A stretch of 64,000 nucleotides of DNA from Bacteroidota bacterium (GTDB lineage: Bacteria; Bacteroidota; Bacteroidia; J057; JADKCL01). The position numbers and the translations under genes were made by a program. The notes under the pieces are model-generated. The model saw only the letters and a list, made by a program, of their open reading frames with translations. It did not search any database and was not told the DNA's origin. Positions within the stretch are counted from its first letter, which is position 1. Each line of letters begins with the position of its first letter. The stretch spans positions 133,864-197,863 of the forward strand of contig JADKCL010000012.1 of NCBI GenBank assembly GCA_016718825.1, written 5' to 3'. Of the stretch, positions 34,576 to 44,010 are shown piece after piece.

Positions 34576-35844
34576 ATGATTAAATACCTCATCACATGGG
34601 CGCTCAAAAGCCGCGTCATCGTGCTCATCATCGCAGCAGGAATCACTTTGTATGGCATTTATGCTGTGCAAAATACGCCTGTGGATGCCATTCCCGACCT
34701 CTCAGAAAATCAGGTCATCATATTCACCGAGTGGATGGGGCGCAATCCTCAAATCATCGAGGACCAGATCACCTATCCCTTGGTGAGCAACCTCCAAGGG
34801 ATCCCCAAAGTGAGGGCCATACGTGCAAGTAGCATGTTTGGGATGAGTTTCGTTTTTGTACTCTTTGAAGACGATGCCGAAATTTATTGGGCGCGTACCC
34901 GCGTGTTGGAGCGCCTGAATTATGCGCAAAGGCTACTGCCAGAGGGTGTGACGCCCACGCTCGGCCCCGATGGCACGGGCCTGGGACATGTGTTTTGGTA
35001 CACCCTCGATGCACCTGGGTATGACCTCGGCGAATTGCGCGCACTGCAAGATTGGTATGTGCGCTTTGCGCTGCAAAAGGTGCAAGGCGTGAGCGAAGTT
35101 GCATCCTTTGGTGGATTTCAAAAACAATACCAAGTGGTGGTGGATCCCCAAAAACTGCGCTATTACAATATCCCCTTGATGGATGTGGCCAACAAAATCA
35201 AGGCCAACAACAACGATGTGGGTGGAAGAAAATTTGAGCAATCCGACATGGGCTACATCATCAGAGGCTTGGGTTATATCAAGGACATCAAGGAAATTGA
35301 AAACATTCCGCTCAAGACCATCAATTCACTCCCAATCCGCATCAAAGACGTGGGCAGGGTGCAAATGGGTGGGGAATTGCGATTGGGGATCGTGGACGAA
35401 AACGGTTTGGGCGAAAAAGTGGGCGGCATCGTGATCATGCGTTACGGCGAAAATGCCAAGGATGTCATAGACCGCGTGAAGGAGGCGCTCCCTGATGTGG
35501 AAAGGGGACTCCCTGAAGGCGTGAAATTCAAAATTGCCTATGACCGTTCCGATTTGATAGAGGCTACATTGGCCACACTTTCAGAATCACTGATCGAGGA
35601 AATCATCGTTGTGGCCATCGTGCTGTTTATCTTTTTGCTGCATGTAAGAAGTTCCCTCATCGTGGTGATTACGATTCCTATCTCCGTGCTCATTGCTTTT
35701 ATTTTGATGAGCTGGTTTGGGATCACCTCCAATATTATGTCGCTCGCTGGGGTCGCCCTTGCAGTGGGTGACTTGGTGGATGCAGGAATTGTAATGGTTG
35801 AAAATGCAATGAAATCCATCAGCGAGGAGGCGGAATCTGTATGA
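34576..35844 (+). CDS. cusA: CusA/CzcA-type RND pump, N-terminal half of split gene
   Basis: A 422-aa frame covering helix 1 (IKYLITWALKSRVIVLIIAAG), the first periplasmic porter domain (PLVSNLQGIPKVRAIRASS, GLGHVFWYTL) and helices 2-4, ending just after GDLVDAGIVMVENAMKS. It stops at a TGA whose bases overlap the ATG of the next frame (ATGA at 35841). It clearly belongs to the Cu/Ag heavy-metal RND group (P-W-x-R-x-L class). Full-length relatives continue without a break here, so this is either a one-base deletion or a true split with coupled translation. It starts the second efflux operon. Confidence 0.87.
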   Translation: MIKYLITWALKSRVIVLIIAAGITLYGIYAVQNTPVDAIPDLSENQVIIFTEWMGRNPQIIEDQITYPLVSNLQGIPKVRAIRASSMFGMSFVFVLFEDDAEIYWARTRVLERLNYAQRLLPEGVTPTLGPDGTGLGHVFWYTLDAPGYDLGELRALQDWYVRFALQKVQGVSEVASFGGFQKQYQVVVDPQKLRYYNIPLMDVANKIKANNNDVGGRKFEQSDMGYIIRGLGYIKDIKEIENIPLKTINSLPIRIKDVGRVQMGGELRLGIVDENGLGEKVGGIVIMRYGENAKDVIDRVKEALPDVERGLPEGVKFKIAYDRSDLIEATLATLSESLIEEIIVVAIVLFIFLLHVRSSLIVVITIPISVLIAFILMSWFGITSNIMSLAGVALAVGDLVDAGIVMVENAMKSISEEAESV

Positions 35845-37736
35845 CCAACGAAGAAAGAGAAAAGCGGATTGCAGATTCTTCCAAGCTCATTGGCAAGGCA
35901 GTGTTCAATTCCATTTTGGTGACATTGGTGTCGTTCAGCCCGATCTTGTTTCTCACTGGGCAGGAACATAAACTTTTTGCGCCATTGGTGCTCACCAAAA
36001 GCTTTGCAATGATCGGATCGGCTTTTGTTGCAATATTATTGGTGCCTGTCTTAATGTCTATTCTTCTCAAGGGAAAAGTCAGGCCCGAGAGCAAACACCC
36101 TGTTTCCAGGTTTTTTCTTTGGCTTTACAAGCCTGTCATCCTACTTTGCTTGCGCTGGAAAAAAATCACGATCCTACTTAGTATTCTCCTCGTCGGTGGC
36201 AGTGTTCCGTTGGTACTCAATCTCGGTACTGAGTTTATGCCACCCCTAGACGAAGGTTCGATTTTGTTTATGCCCGTCACGATGCCCGATATTTCCAATT
36301 CCGAAATCAAGCGCATCTTGCAGGTGCAAGACAAACTGCTCATGACCGTCCCCGAAGTACAAAACGTGCTCGGCAAGGCAGGTCGTGCCAACACAGCGAC
36401 CGACAATGCCCCCGTAAGCATGATAGAAACCATCGTGCTGCTCAAACCGAGCGCTGAGTGGCGAAAAGGGTTGACCAAGGATTCCATCATCGCGGAATTG
36501 AATGCAAAAATCCAGATTCCAGGTGTGATCAACGGATGGACGCAACCCATCATCAACCGGATCAATATGCTTTCGACTGGCATTCGGACAGATGTAGGTG
36601 TAAAAATCTACGGTCAAAACCTCGATACAATCAATGTGCTCGCGCAACAATTCCGAAAAGAATTGGAGGGTCTCGAAGGTGTAGCAGATTTGTATGTAGA
36701 GCCCATCACGGGCGGAAAATACATTGACATCAAAATCAAAAAAGAAGAAATAGGACGGTATGGCCTCACAGTGGACGAAGTGAACATGTTCATTGAGACG
36801 GCATTGGGAGGAATGAATGCGACCACCACCATCGAGGGCCGCCAACGGTTCACCGTCAATGTCAGGTTTGCGCAAGATTATCGCGACAAGCTCATCAAAA
36901 TCAAGAACTTGCAACTCCAAACCATGGATTTTGGCCCTGTACCACTTTCTGCCGTTGCAGATATTGCAATTACAGAAGGGCCTCCTATGATCAACTCTGA
37001 AAATGCCATGTTGCGCGGCACGTTGCTGTTCAACGTGAGAGGCCGCGATATGGGCAGCACTGTGTCAGATGCCAAAAAGCGTTTGGAAAATGCTGTGACC
37101 AAGCTTCCCAAGGGCTATTATTTGGAGTGGAGCGGCCAATATGAGAACCAGGTGAGGGCACAAAAACGGTTGATGATGATCATCCCTATGGTGCTCGTGA
37201 TCATTATCGCAATCCTTTATTTTACATTTCATAGCTTCAGGGAAGTGCTGATTGTGCTTTCCGCTGTACCCGTCGCGCTCGTTGGTGGAGCCTATTCCAT
37301 GTATTTTTTCGAGGTCAATTTCTCCGTTGCAGTCGCAGTGGGTTTTATCGCATTGTTTGGAGTGGCTGTGGAAACGGGTGTGCTCATGCTCGTTTACCTC
37401 AACAATTCACTCTTCATCAAAACCAGCAAACTCAAATCTGAAGGCAAGGCGACCACTAACAAAGACATCGAGGAAGCCATTTATGACGGTGCTGCGCTGC
37501 GTTTAAGGCCCAAGTTGATGACGGTATTGGTGGATATCATTGGACTCATGCCCGTCCTTCTCGCAACTGGGACAGGGAGCGATGTGATGAAGCCGATCAC
37601 GATACCCTTCGTATTTGGGTTGATCACTTCGACGCTGTTTGTATTGATTGTCTTGCCTGTCTTGTATGCAATGGTAAGGGAACGCGAGTTGAAAAAACAC
37701 GGGAAGATCGTGGTGCAGGAATTTGAAAATGATTGA
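35841..37736 (+). CDS. cusA: CusA/CzcA-type RND pump, C-terminal half of split gene
   Basis: A 631-aa frame starting in the cytoplasmic loop after helix 4 (NEEREKRIADSSKLIGKAVFN) and running through helices 5-12 and the second porter domain (GTEFMPPLDEGSILFMP, GRANTATDNAPVSM, VEPITGGKYIDIKI). The Met residues used for Cu/Ag selection in CusA lie in this half, but I could not place them with certainty. The 4-base ATGA overlap with the N-terminal half would permit re-initiation. The next gene, a TolC-family channel, begins near its stop. Confidence 0.87.
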   Translation: MTNEEREKRIADSSKLIGKAVFNSILVTLVSFSPILFLTGQEHKLFAPLVLTKSFAMIGSAFVAILLVPVLMSILLKGKVRPESKHPVSRFFLWLYKPVILLCLRWKKITILLSILLVGGSVPLVLNLGTEFMPPLDEGSILFMPVTMPDISNSEIKRILQVQDKLLMTVPEVQNVLGKAGRANTATDNAPVSMIETIVLLKPSAEWRKGLTKDSIIAELNAKIQIPGVINGWTQPIINRINMLSTGIRTDVGVKIYGQNLDTINVLAQQFRKELEGLEGVADLYVEPITGGKYIDIKIKKEEIGRYGLTVDEVNMFIETALGGMNATTTIEGRQRFTVNVRFAQDYRDKLIKIKNLQLQTMDFGPVPLSAVADIAITEGPPMINSENAMLRGTLLFNVRGRDMGSTVSDAKKRLENAVTKLPKGYYLEWSGQYENQVRAQKRLMMIIPMVLVIIIAILYFTFHSFREVLIVLSAVPVALVGGAYSMYFFEVNFSVAVAVGFIALFGVAVETGVLMLVYLNNSLFIKTSKLKSEGKATTNKDIEEAIYDGAALRLRPKLMTVLVDIIGLMPVLLATGTGSDVMKPITIPFVFGLITSTLFVLIVLPVLYAMVRERELKKHGKIVVQEFEND

Positions 37737-37752
37737 TGATGAAGAATTGAGA

Positions 37753-39039
37753 ATGAAGAATCGAAGGCTAATGTATCGCAGGTTGATTTTGGGAATGATT
37801 TGTTTCCTGGTTTTTTCATTGTTTTTGGGTCGGGTGCGGGCACAGGCTTGGTCACTTGACAGTATTTTTTATACAATTGAGACCCAGAATCCAGAGCTGA
37901 AAAGGTACGATGCAGTGGTCAAGGCGATGGATGCTTATGCCGAAGGTGCCAAGGCCCTTGATCCGCCGCAGGTGGGTGGCGGGTTTTGGATGACACCCTA
38001 CAATCCCATGATGTGGAAGCCAGAGGGCAATACAGGATTCCTTGGCATGGGCGCATTCATGATTTCTGCCGAACAAATGATCATGAACCCTGCAAAGCTC
38101 AACGCCAATGCCACCTATATGCAAAGCATGTCTGCGGTAGATGCAGAAATGCAAAAGGTGATGCGCAATGAACTTTTTGCTATGGCCAAAATGAGCTACT
38201 ACGAATGGATGGTCATGAAACGCAAGTTGAAAGTATTGATAGACAGCGAAAACCTACTTTCCTATATGATCCAATCCACCGAACTCCGCTATACGTATGG
38301 CATGGACAAATTGAACGCATTTTACAAGGCAAAGGCCATGTTGGGCGACATCCAAAACATGAAAATCATGGCTACGCAGGAGGCCAATCAGAAAAGGATT
38401 GAATTGAATACCCTCATGAACCGTGAGAAAGAATTCGTTTTTGACATTGATACCGTGCTTTTAATTCCATCTTATGAAAACGAAAGCTTCGATTCCACAG
38501 CGATAGAAGCCAATCGAAGTGATTTTCAAGTCTTGGAAAAGTCGCGGCTTATGTTGCAAGCCCAGCAACGATTTGAGCAATCCAAGGCACTGCCTGATTT
38601 TGGGATCAAGTACGATCACATGTTTGCATTTGGTGCGCAGCCGCAACAATTCAGCCTCATGGCGATGGTCACCATCCCGATTGTGCCTTGGTCCTCCAAA
38701 ATGTACAAAGCCAATGTGAATGGATTGCACTTTGAATTGGATGCCCTCAGAATTCAGCAGCAAGGATTGCTCAACCAAATTGCTGGCCAAGCCGAATCCC
38801 TCCAAAGTCAATTGAAAAGCAAAAAACAACAATTGGATTTGACGGAAAAGGCGATCCTACCGGCCATGAAAAGGAATTACGACATTGCCATGCACGCTTA
38901 TGAGCAAAACACTGAGGAGCTTTTTATGGTGTTGGATGCATGGCAAAACCTCAAGATGGTGCAACTGAACTACCTGGATCAACTCATGGAATTGCTTTCA
39001 TTGCAGGTAGAATTTGAAAAACAATTGGAGATCAGATGA
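37753..39039 (+). CDS. cusC: CusC-like TolC-family outer-membrane protein, second set
   Basis: About 428 aa with a signal peptide ending in VRAQ. The product is unusually rich in Met near its N-terminal half (GGGFWMTPYNPMMW, FLGMGAFMISAEQMIMNP), then long TolC helices (QSTELRYTYGMDKL, EQNTEELFMVLDAWQNLKM). Met clusters suggest direct contact with Cu(I)/Ag(I). The start is ambiguous between ATG 37723, 37753 and 37771; the first two lie in a low-complexity GAAGAATTGAGAATGAAG stretch overlapping or adjoining the cusA stop. The gene order cusA-cusC-cusB-cusB differs from the first set (cusC-cusB-cusA). Confidence 0.83.
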   Translation: MKNRRLMYRRLILGMICFLVFSLFLGRVRAQAWSLDSIFYTIETQNPELKRYDAVVKAMDAYAEGAKALDPPQVGGGFWMTPYNPMMWKPEGNTGFLGMGAFMISAEQMIMNPAKLNANATYMQSMSAVDAEMQKVMRNELFAMAKMSYYEWMVMKRKLKVLIDSENLLSYMIQSTELRYTYGMDKLNAFYKAKAMLGDIQNMKIMATQEANQKRIELNTLMNREKEFVFDIDTVLLIPSYENESFDSTAIEANRSDFQVLEKSRLMLQAQQRFEQSKALPDFGIKYDHMFAFGAQPQQFSLMAMVTIPIVPWSSKMYKANVNGLHFELDALRIQQQGLLNQIAGQAESLQSQLKSKKQQLDLTEKAILPAMKRNYDIAMHAYEQNTEELFMVLDAWQNLKMVQLNYLDQLMELLSLQVEFEKQLEIR

Positions 39040-40301
39040 TGAAAGTGCAAGTTCAGTTCCTCGCATTGTTATTGGCCATTGTCGTAGGAATGGGTTTCAT
39101 TGCTTGTGGAAACAATGGCCAAGAAATAGAAACTGGAGCAGGGCATAAAAGAATATATTCTTGCCCCATGCATCCGCAAATCATGCGGGACAAGCCTGGA
39201 TTGTGTCCAATTTGCGGTATGACACTCGCGGAAAAGTCCGAACATGGCGGCAGTCACAATGTCGATGGTTTGCCACTCCTGATCAAGCCGACCAATGCGT
39301 TCGTCCTCAGCACAGTAAAAACCACGCATCCAAAGCAAATGGACATGCCCATGAAACTCCATACTACAGGCACTGTGGGCTATGACCTCAAGCAAACCAA
39401 TACTGTTGCAGCTAGAGTGACAGGAAGGATCGACAAGCTTTATATTCGATACCGCTATCAGCCTATAGCAAAGGGTCAAAAACTCGCGGATATCTACAGC
39501 AAAGAATTGCTCACAGAGCAGGAAAATTTCATCTACCTGCTTGAAAATGACCCCGAAAACAGATCGATTGTTGCAGCAGCAGAAAAGCGACTCCTTTTGC
39601 AGGGACTTGCACACGATCAAGTCGAATCGCTCAAAAAATCCCGTAAGCCGCTTTTGAACATCCCCATCTACAGTCCCTATTCGGGCCATTTGCACGAACT
39701 TGCTAACGGTGCGCAATCATCATCGGAAAACATGACTTCCATGAATGCTGCTGAGCCACAAGCACTCACAGTAAGAGAGGGCATGTATTTTGAGAAAGGG
39801 CAAACCATCTTCAATATTTACGACACGCAAAAGGTCTGGGTGCTTCTGAATATTTATCCCGCCGATGCTGGAAAAATCAGCGTGGGGCAAAGAATAGCTT
39901 TGGAATTTGATGGCATAAAAGCGCCTCCTGTGGAAGTGAATATTGATTTCATTGAACCCGTGTTGCGGGAGGGAAATTCCACCATCACAGCAAGGGTTTA
40001 CCTAGACAATCCTGGCCGACAAATCAAGATTGGCACGCTCGTGAGGGCAACGATTGAGGCAAGCATAGAGCAAGGACTATTTGTTCCATCCACTGCCTTG
40101 ATCAACCTTGGCGTTCAAGATGTCGTGATGGTCAAAGAAAACGCAATCTTCAAGGCCAAACGCGTGCAAAGGGGTATTGAAACAGACGGTTGGATAAAAA
40201 TCCTTGTCGGGCTCACGGAGGCCGATGAAATTGCAGAGAATGCGCAGCTCCTCATGGACAGCGAAAGTTTTATCAAATTGGAGGGAGGGAAAAATGAATA
40301 G
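39036..40301 (+). CDS. cusB: CusB-like adaptor lipoprotein with HMBD
   Basis: A 421-aa protein with a lipoprotein signal (FIAC, acylated Cys24). A heavy-metal-binding domain occupies residues ~40-70 (YSCPMHP...GLCPICGMTL), followed by the adaptor core: barrel-sandwich/lipoyl and helical-hairpin segments (YRYQPIAKGQKLADIYSKEL), a beta barrel (GVNI...VGQRIALEFDG) and a membrane-proximal domain. Its start (ATGATG) overlaps the TolC gene stop by 4 bases and its end overlaps the next adaptor by 8 bases. It delivers metal to and stabilises the CusA-CusC pump. Confidence 0.9.
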   Translation: MMKVQVQFLALLLAIVVGMGFIACGNNGQEIETGAGHKRIYSCPMHPQIMRDKPGLCPICGMTLAEKSEHGGSHNVDGLPLLIKPTNAFVLSTVKTTHPKQMDMPMKLHTTGTVGYDLKQTNTVAARVTGRIDKLYIRYRYQPIAKGQKLADIYSKELLTEQENFIYLLENDPENRSIVAAAEKRLLLQGLAHDQVESLKKSRKPLLNIPIYSPYSGHLHELANGAQSSSENMTSMNAAEPQALTVREGMYFEKGQTIFNIYDTQKVWVLLNIYPADAGKISVGQRIALEFDGIKAPPVEVNIDFIEPVLREGNSTITARVYLDNPGRQIKIGTLVRATIEASIEQGLFVPSTALINLGVQDVVMVKENAIFKAKRVQRGIETDGWIKILVGLTEADEIAENAQLLMDSESFIKLEGGKNE

Positions 40302-41391
40302 GCGAATATTATGGGTAGGATTGATTCTCCTCATCGCTTCCTGTAAAGGCAAGCAACAGCCACCCAATGTGGATGAAATGGTGATGCCCTCCGATGTACT
40401 CCACCTCAGTGACTTGCAGGTGCAGTTGGGCAATATTGTGACCGACACGGCACGCATACAAGAATTGGGGGAAGAATTTCAGCTTACGGGAACCGTAACC
40501 GTCAATCAAAACTCAATGGTTACGATCAGCTCCAGGGTGATGGGCCGCATAGAAAGGCTCTTTTTTAAAAACGAAGGAGAAACCATTCGCAAGGGACAAC
40601 CTATTTACAGGATTTACAGCGAAGACCTCACGCTCGCCGCAAAGGAACTTGCCATGACCATTCAAAAAAGGAATTCATTTGGCGCAAACAATTCCGACCT
40701 AGACAAGATCATCGCGAGTGGGGAAAGTAAATTGGCACTTTATGGATTGACATCAGCGCAAATCACAACCATCGAAACTTCAGGAGAGGTCCCCGATGTT
40801 TTTGACATTCTCAGCCCAACAGCAGGCGTTTTGACAGCCATTGCAATAAAAGAGGGGGAATACGTGATGGAAGGCGGAAAAATATTCGAGCTTGCCGACC
40901 TTTCCTCCCTCTGGATTGAAGCCCAGGTATATACAGACGACCTCTCCGAAATCCAGGAAACTATGACGGCAAGCCTCACATTTCCAGAAATGCCAGCCTT
41001 GCGAACCCAAGGCAAAATTGTATTTGTCAATCCAGAACTGAATCGCTCTTCCAAAATAAATCTTGTGCGCATTGAATTTGACAACCGCAAAGGCGAATTG
41101 AAGCCTGGAATGCTGGCCAACATCATTGTGCTGAAAAACAAGATATTTACGCTGGCCTTACCCACAGATGCCATCATTCTAGACGCAAAAGGGGCAGCCG
41201 TGTGGATGAAAATTGGCCCAAATCAATTCAAGAATGCAATGGTGGAAACTGGATTAGAAACAGACGCATTCACTGCGATCAAAAGCGGCATCCAAAAAGG
41301 CGACGAGATTGCCATCTCTGGAGCCTACCTGCTCACAAGTGAATTCACTTTCAAAAACGGAACGAATGCGATGGGCGGGCATGGTCACTGA
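40294..41391 (+). CDS. cusB: Second CusB-like adaptor lipoprotein
   Basis: From ATG 40294 the product is ~365 aa with a lipobox (LIASC). It has the adaptor layout without an HMBD: a lipoyl-like region (VNQNSMVTISSRVMGRIERL), helical hairpin (LAAKELAMTIQKRNSF), beta barrel (LSSLWIEAQVYTDDLSEI) and a His-containing end (NAMGGHGH). It overlaps the previous adaptor gene by 8 bases. Two different adaptors in one operon suggest a mixed adaptor ring, with one copy carrying the metal-binding domain. A longer frame starting at 40204 is out of context and unlikely. Confidence 0.88.
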   Translation: MNRRILWVGLILLIASCKGKQQPPNVDEMVMPSDVLHLSDLQVQLGNIVTDTARIQELGEEFQLTGTVTVNQNSMVTISSRVMGRIERLFFKNEGETIRKGQPIYRIYSEDLTLAAKELAMTIQKRNSFGANNSDLDKIIASGESKLALYGLTSAQITTIETSGEVPDVFDILSPTAGVLTAIAIKEGEYVMEGGKIFELADLSSLWIEAQVYTDDLSEIQETMTASLTFPEMPALRTQGKIVFVNPELNRSSKINLVRIEFDNRKGELKPGMLANIIVLKNKIFTLALPTDAIILDAKGAAVWMKIGPNQFKNAMVETGLETDAFTAIKSGIQKGDEIAISGAYLLTSEFTFKNGTNAMGGHGH

Positions 41392-41431
41392 TTATTCTCA
41401 GCTAAGAAAGATACTTCAATCTTTTTTTTCT

Positions 41432-41445
41432 GTAACCAATGTTAC
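41432..41445. promoter_or_regulatory. GTAAC-N4-GTTAC inverted repeat upstream of multicopper oxidase 2
   Basis: A perfect 5-bp inverted repeat with a 4-base spacer lies ~37 bases before ATG 41483. Downstream, AATTTTATGATGCAATGAA at ~41469-41487 resembles the sequence after the promoter-like element at 43994. It could be an operator; the evidence is only positional. Confidence 0.3.
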
Positions 41446-41482
41446 CGTCGGTGCGAAAAACAACCTCTAATTTTATGATGCA

Positions 41483-43174
41483 ATGAAAAATAATATGAAT
41501 TCCATGCGATGGGGTTTGCTATTGGTACTTGGCTTCTGGTCCTCCACTCAAGCTCAGAACCTGATTCCGATTCCCGACACGCTTTCGGGTGCCGATATTT
41601 ACCTCAGTATCGCCGACAGCAATCAACAGTTTTATCCAGGTTTCAATACAGCCACCATTGGGTACAATGGCCGCTACCTCGGCCCTACGATCCTGCTCAA
41701 CAAGGGTCAAAATGTCGCGATGCACGTGACCAACATGCTCGCGGATACCACGACGACGCATTGGCATGGCCTCCATGTGGCACCCATGAACGACGGCAGC
41801 CCCCATAATCCAATCATGGCTGGGGACACTTGGATTCCATCCTTTACTGTGATGGACAATGCAGCAACCTATTGGTATCATCCACACTTGCATGGGAAGA
41901 CAATGGATCAGGTGCTGAAGGGTGCGGCGGGGCTGATCATCGTACGGGATTCGGTCGAAGGTGTTCTGGCCCTGCCGCGTACTTACGGGGTGGATGACAT
42001 CCCCCTTGTTTGCCAGTTTCAGACTATCGACAACAATACCAAGCAAATCGTGCTCAATGACGAACTGGACAATACCAGCATGGTCAATGGGACACTGGAC
42101 CCCATGGTGAATGTGCCCGCCCAAGTGGTGCGCTTGCGCTTGCTGAATGCCAGCAGTCACCGTGTGTTGCAATTCGGTTTCAATGACGGCAGGACATTCC
42201 ATCAAATCACAAGTGACGACGGCTTGCTCGATGCACCTGTTCCGCTCACACGGTTGCGTCTTGGCAGCGGAGAGCGCGCAGAAATATTGGTCGATTTCAG
42301 TGGGCAAACTGGCAACGCCTATTACATCAATCAATATGGCAACGAACTACCATCGGGATACCCAGGAGGCCCTGCCATGATGGGAAATCCAATAGGGCCG
42401 CTGGACAATACCACGTTTAACTTTTTGCAAATTAATGTTGTGGCTCCGACTTCCAATCCCGTCACCACAATTCCCACGGCGCTCACCACCAATACGCCCT
42501 GGCTCAGTGGCGGCGCATCTACAATGAATTTCCAGATTCAAGGTTCACCCATGATGAGCATGACCAACTTCACAATCAATGGGGTCCAATACGATGAAAA
42601 CGTGATCAATTTCACAAAGAATTTGGACGACATCATGATTTGGAACATCACGAATCAGAGCATGATGGCCCACCCCTTTCACATACATGGTAATCATTTT
42701 TACATCCTTTCCATCGATGGAGTCACCCCACCTGCGAACCTTCAAGGAAGAAAGGACGTGGTCTTGCTAGGGCCCCAGGGAAGTTCAGTGAGATTGATAA
42801 CAAAGTACTCCGATTTTGCGGACGCTTCCATGCCTTATATGTACCATTGTCACATTCTGAGTCACGAAGACAAAGGCATGATGGGCCAGTTTCTCGTCGA
42901 AGCAACGGCAACAGGCTGCTGCGACGGATTGCCCGCATTTGAAGTGGTAGTCTATCCCAATCCCGCAGCGAATTTCATCGAGGTATCATTGAGGCATCCT
43001 GATGAAAGAATCGAAAAGATCGAAGTATTTGATATGCTTGGGCAGATGCGTGAGAAAATTGAGGGTAGTGAAAATGCGCTGTCATTACCTACGCAAAAGT
43101 TTCGCAACGGCGTGTATGTTCTAAAGGTCTATGCGGAAGGCATGTGTGTTAATCGAAAAATTCAGGTGTTCTAG
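41483..43174 (+). CDS. Multicopper oxidase 2 with T9SS sorting domain
   Basis: A 563-aa protein with a signal peptide ending in TQAQ. Copper ligand clusters: HWHGLH at residues 93-98, YHPHLHG near 133, HPFHIHG near 397 and HCHILSHEDKGMMG near 455. The last ~75 residues (VVYPNPAANFIEV to KIQVF) are a T9SS type A sorting domain, so the enzyme should be placed on the cell surface or released, unlike oxidase 1. The likely reaction is oxidation of Cu(I) or organic substrates with reduction of O2 to water. It is preceded by the second cus operon and followed by a bidirectional terminator. Confidence 0.93.
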   Translation: MKNNMNSMRWGLLLVLGFWSSTQAQNLIPIPDTLSGADIYLSIADSNQQFYPGFNTATIGYNGRYLGPTILLNKGQNVAMHVTNMLADTTTTHWHGLHVAPMNDGSPHNPIMAGDTWIPSFTVMDNAATYWYHPHLHGKTMDQVLKGAAGLIIVRDSVEGVLALPRTYGVDDIPLVCQFQTIDNNTKQIVLNDELDNTSMVNGTLDPMVNVPAQVVRLRLLNASSHRVLQFGFNDGRTFHQITSDDGLLDAPVPLTRLRLGSGERAEILVDFSGQTGNAYYINQYGNELPSGYPGGPAMMGNPIGPLDNTTFNFLQINVVAPTSNPVTTIPTALTTNTPWLSGGASTMNFQIQGSPMMSMTNFTINGVQYDENVINFTKNLDDIMIWNITNQSMMAHPFHIHGNHFYILSIDGVTPPANLQGRKDVVLLGPQGSSVRLITKYSDFADASMPYMYHCHILSHEDKGMMGQFLVEATATGCCDGLPAFEVVVYPNPAANFIEVSLRHPDERIEKIEVFDMLGQMREKIEGSENALSLPTQKFRNGVYVLKVYAEGMCVNRKIQVF

Positions 43175-43261
43175 CCCGAATTTTGACCTCCAAGCAAATG
43201 AATAAAATACAAGTAAGCATCGTTGAGATTGATACCTATCGGTCACAGTTTCTGAATCCTC

Positions 43262-43297
43262 AAAAAAAGAGTCGTGCAATATGCACGACTCCTTTTT
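43262..43297. terminator. Bidirectional intrinsic terminator
   Basis: A 10-bp perfect stem (GAGTCGTGCA / TGCACGACTC) with a 3-base loop, flanked by seven A on the left and five T on the right. It lies between the convergent oxidase (plus) and PKD/His-rich (minus) genes and fits termination of both. Confidence 0.88.
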
Positions 43298-43337
43298 CTA
43301 CAATCCCCTGTCGATGCGATGAGATCCGGATAATTCC

Positions 43338-43763
43338 TCATTCCTTTTGACTGGCTGATTTCAAACCCACTGGAGCGATGTCCCTTCCTTGAAATCGCGC
43401 AGCATGATGAAGATGATGCACGGGGTGATGATGTGAAACGGAGAAAAGGCCATTCACTGTAATGTGGTGACAGGATGTATGTGAGCACCCATGGCTGTCA
43501 TGAATCGTAAGACAAACATTATAGACTCCGTGATGTGCAAATGTATGGGTCGGATTTTGAGCAGTTGAAGTATGGCCATCGCCAAAATCCCACAGCCACG
43601 ACGTAATTGAGTGACCACTTGTCGATGCATCCCCAAATTGCAAGGTAAGGCTATGCATGGAGTGGTGATAGCCAAAGGTGGCATTGCAGCCACTTTGGGC
43701 ATTTGACTGGATTGCGGAAAGCAGGAGAAGTAAAAGCGAAAGTACCGAAAGTGTTTTTCTCAC
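43338..43763 (-). CDS. His-rich secreted PKD-domain protein
   Basis: The start chosen is GTG 43763, which begins a clean signal peptide (RKTLSVLSLLLLLLSAIQ, cleavage near NAQ); the longer frame to 43847 has no sensible N-terminus. The ~141-aa product has one PKD domain (LWDFGDGHTST, PTHTFAHHGVYNV) unusually rich in His and Cys (GYHHSMHS, SHGCSHTSCHH), and a tail VSHHHPVHHLHHAARF. His/Cys enrichment in a small secreted domain inside a metal island suggests metal binding (inference). It is the only accepted normal-size minus-strand gene in the island. Confidence 0.8.
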   Translation of the reverse strand: MRKTLSVLSLLLLLLSAIQSNAQSGCNATFGYHHSMHSLTLQFGDASTSGHSITSWLWDFGDGHTSTAQNPTHTFAHHGVYNVCLTIHDSHGCSHTSCHHITVNGLFSVSHHHPVHHLHHAARFQGRDIAPVGLKSASQKE

Positions 43764-43852
43764 ATATTCTTTATTACAAAGTACTGAAAATGAACTTAGC
43801 CCATCAAAGCTAAATGTTTTGTGCGAAAATTCGCACGTCGAATCCAAAATGC

Positions 43853-43864
43853 TAGAATTATATA
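43853..43864 (-). promoter_or_regulatory. TATATAATTCTA element upstream of His-rich PKD gene
   Basis: Minus-strand variant of the recurring island element, about 90 bases before the GTG start at 43763. Confidence 0.35.
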
Positions 43865-43993
43865 AATTGAGCTGATTTTGGTTGGTTAAAGCTGGATGAT
43901 TGAAGCAATGCTTGTTTTGCAGAACGATGGAATCGTCGCGTATGATAGGCAGGTATCGCCCTCTGAAAGACTTTATAGGTTAGACAATCGACT

Positions 43994-44006
43994 TATATAA
44001 TTTTGA
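43994..44006 (+). promoter_or_regulatory. TATATAATTTTGA element upstream of thioredoxin/oxidase operon
   Basis: Identical over 13 bases to the element at 30804; TAATTTTG matches the Bacteroidota -7 box. It lies 60 bases before ATG 44067 and 5 bases before the short ORF at 44011. Confidence 0.5.
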
Positions 44007-44010
44007 TGCA

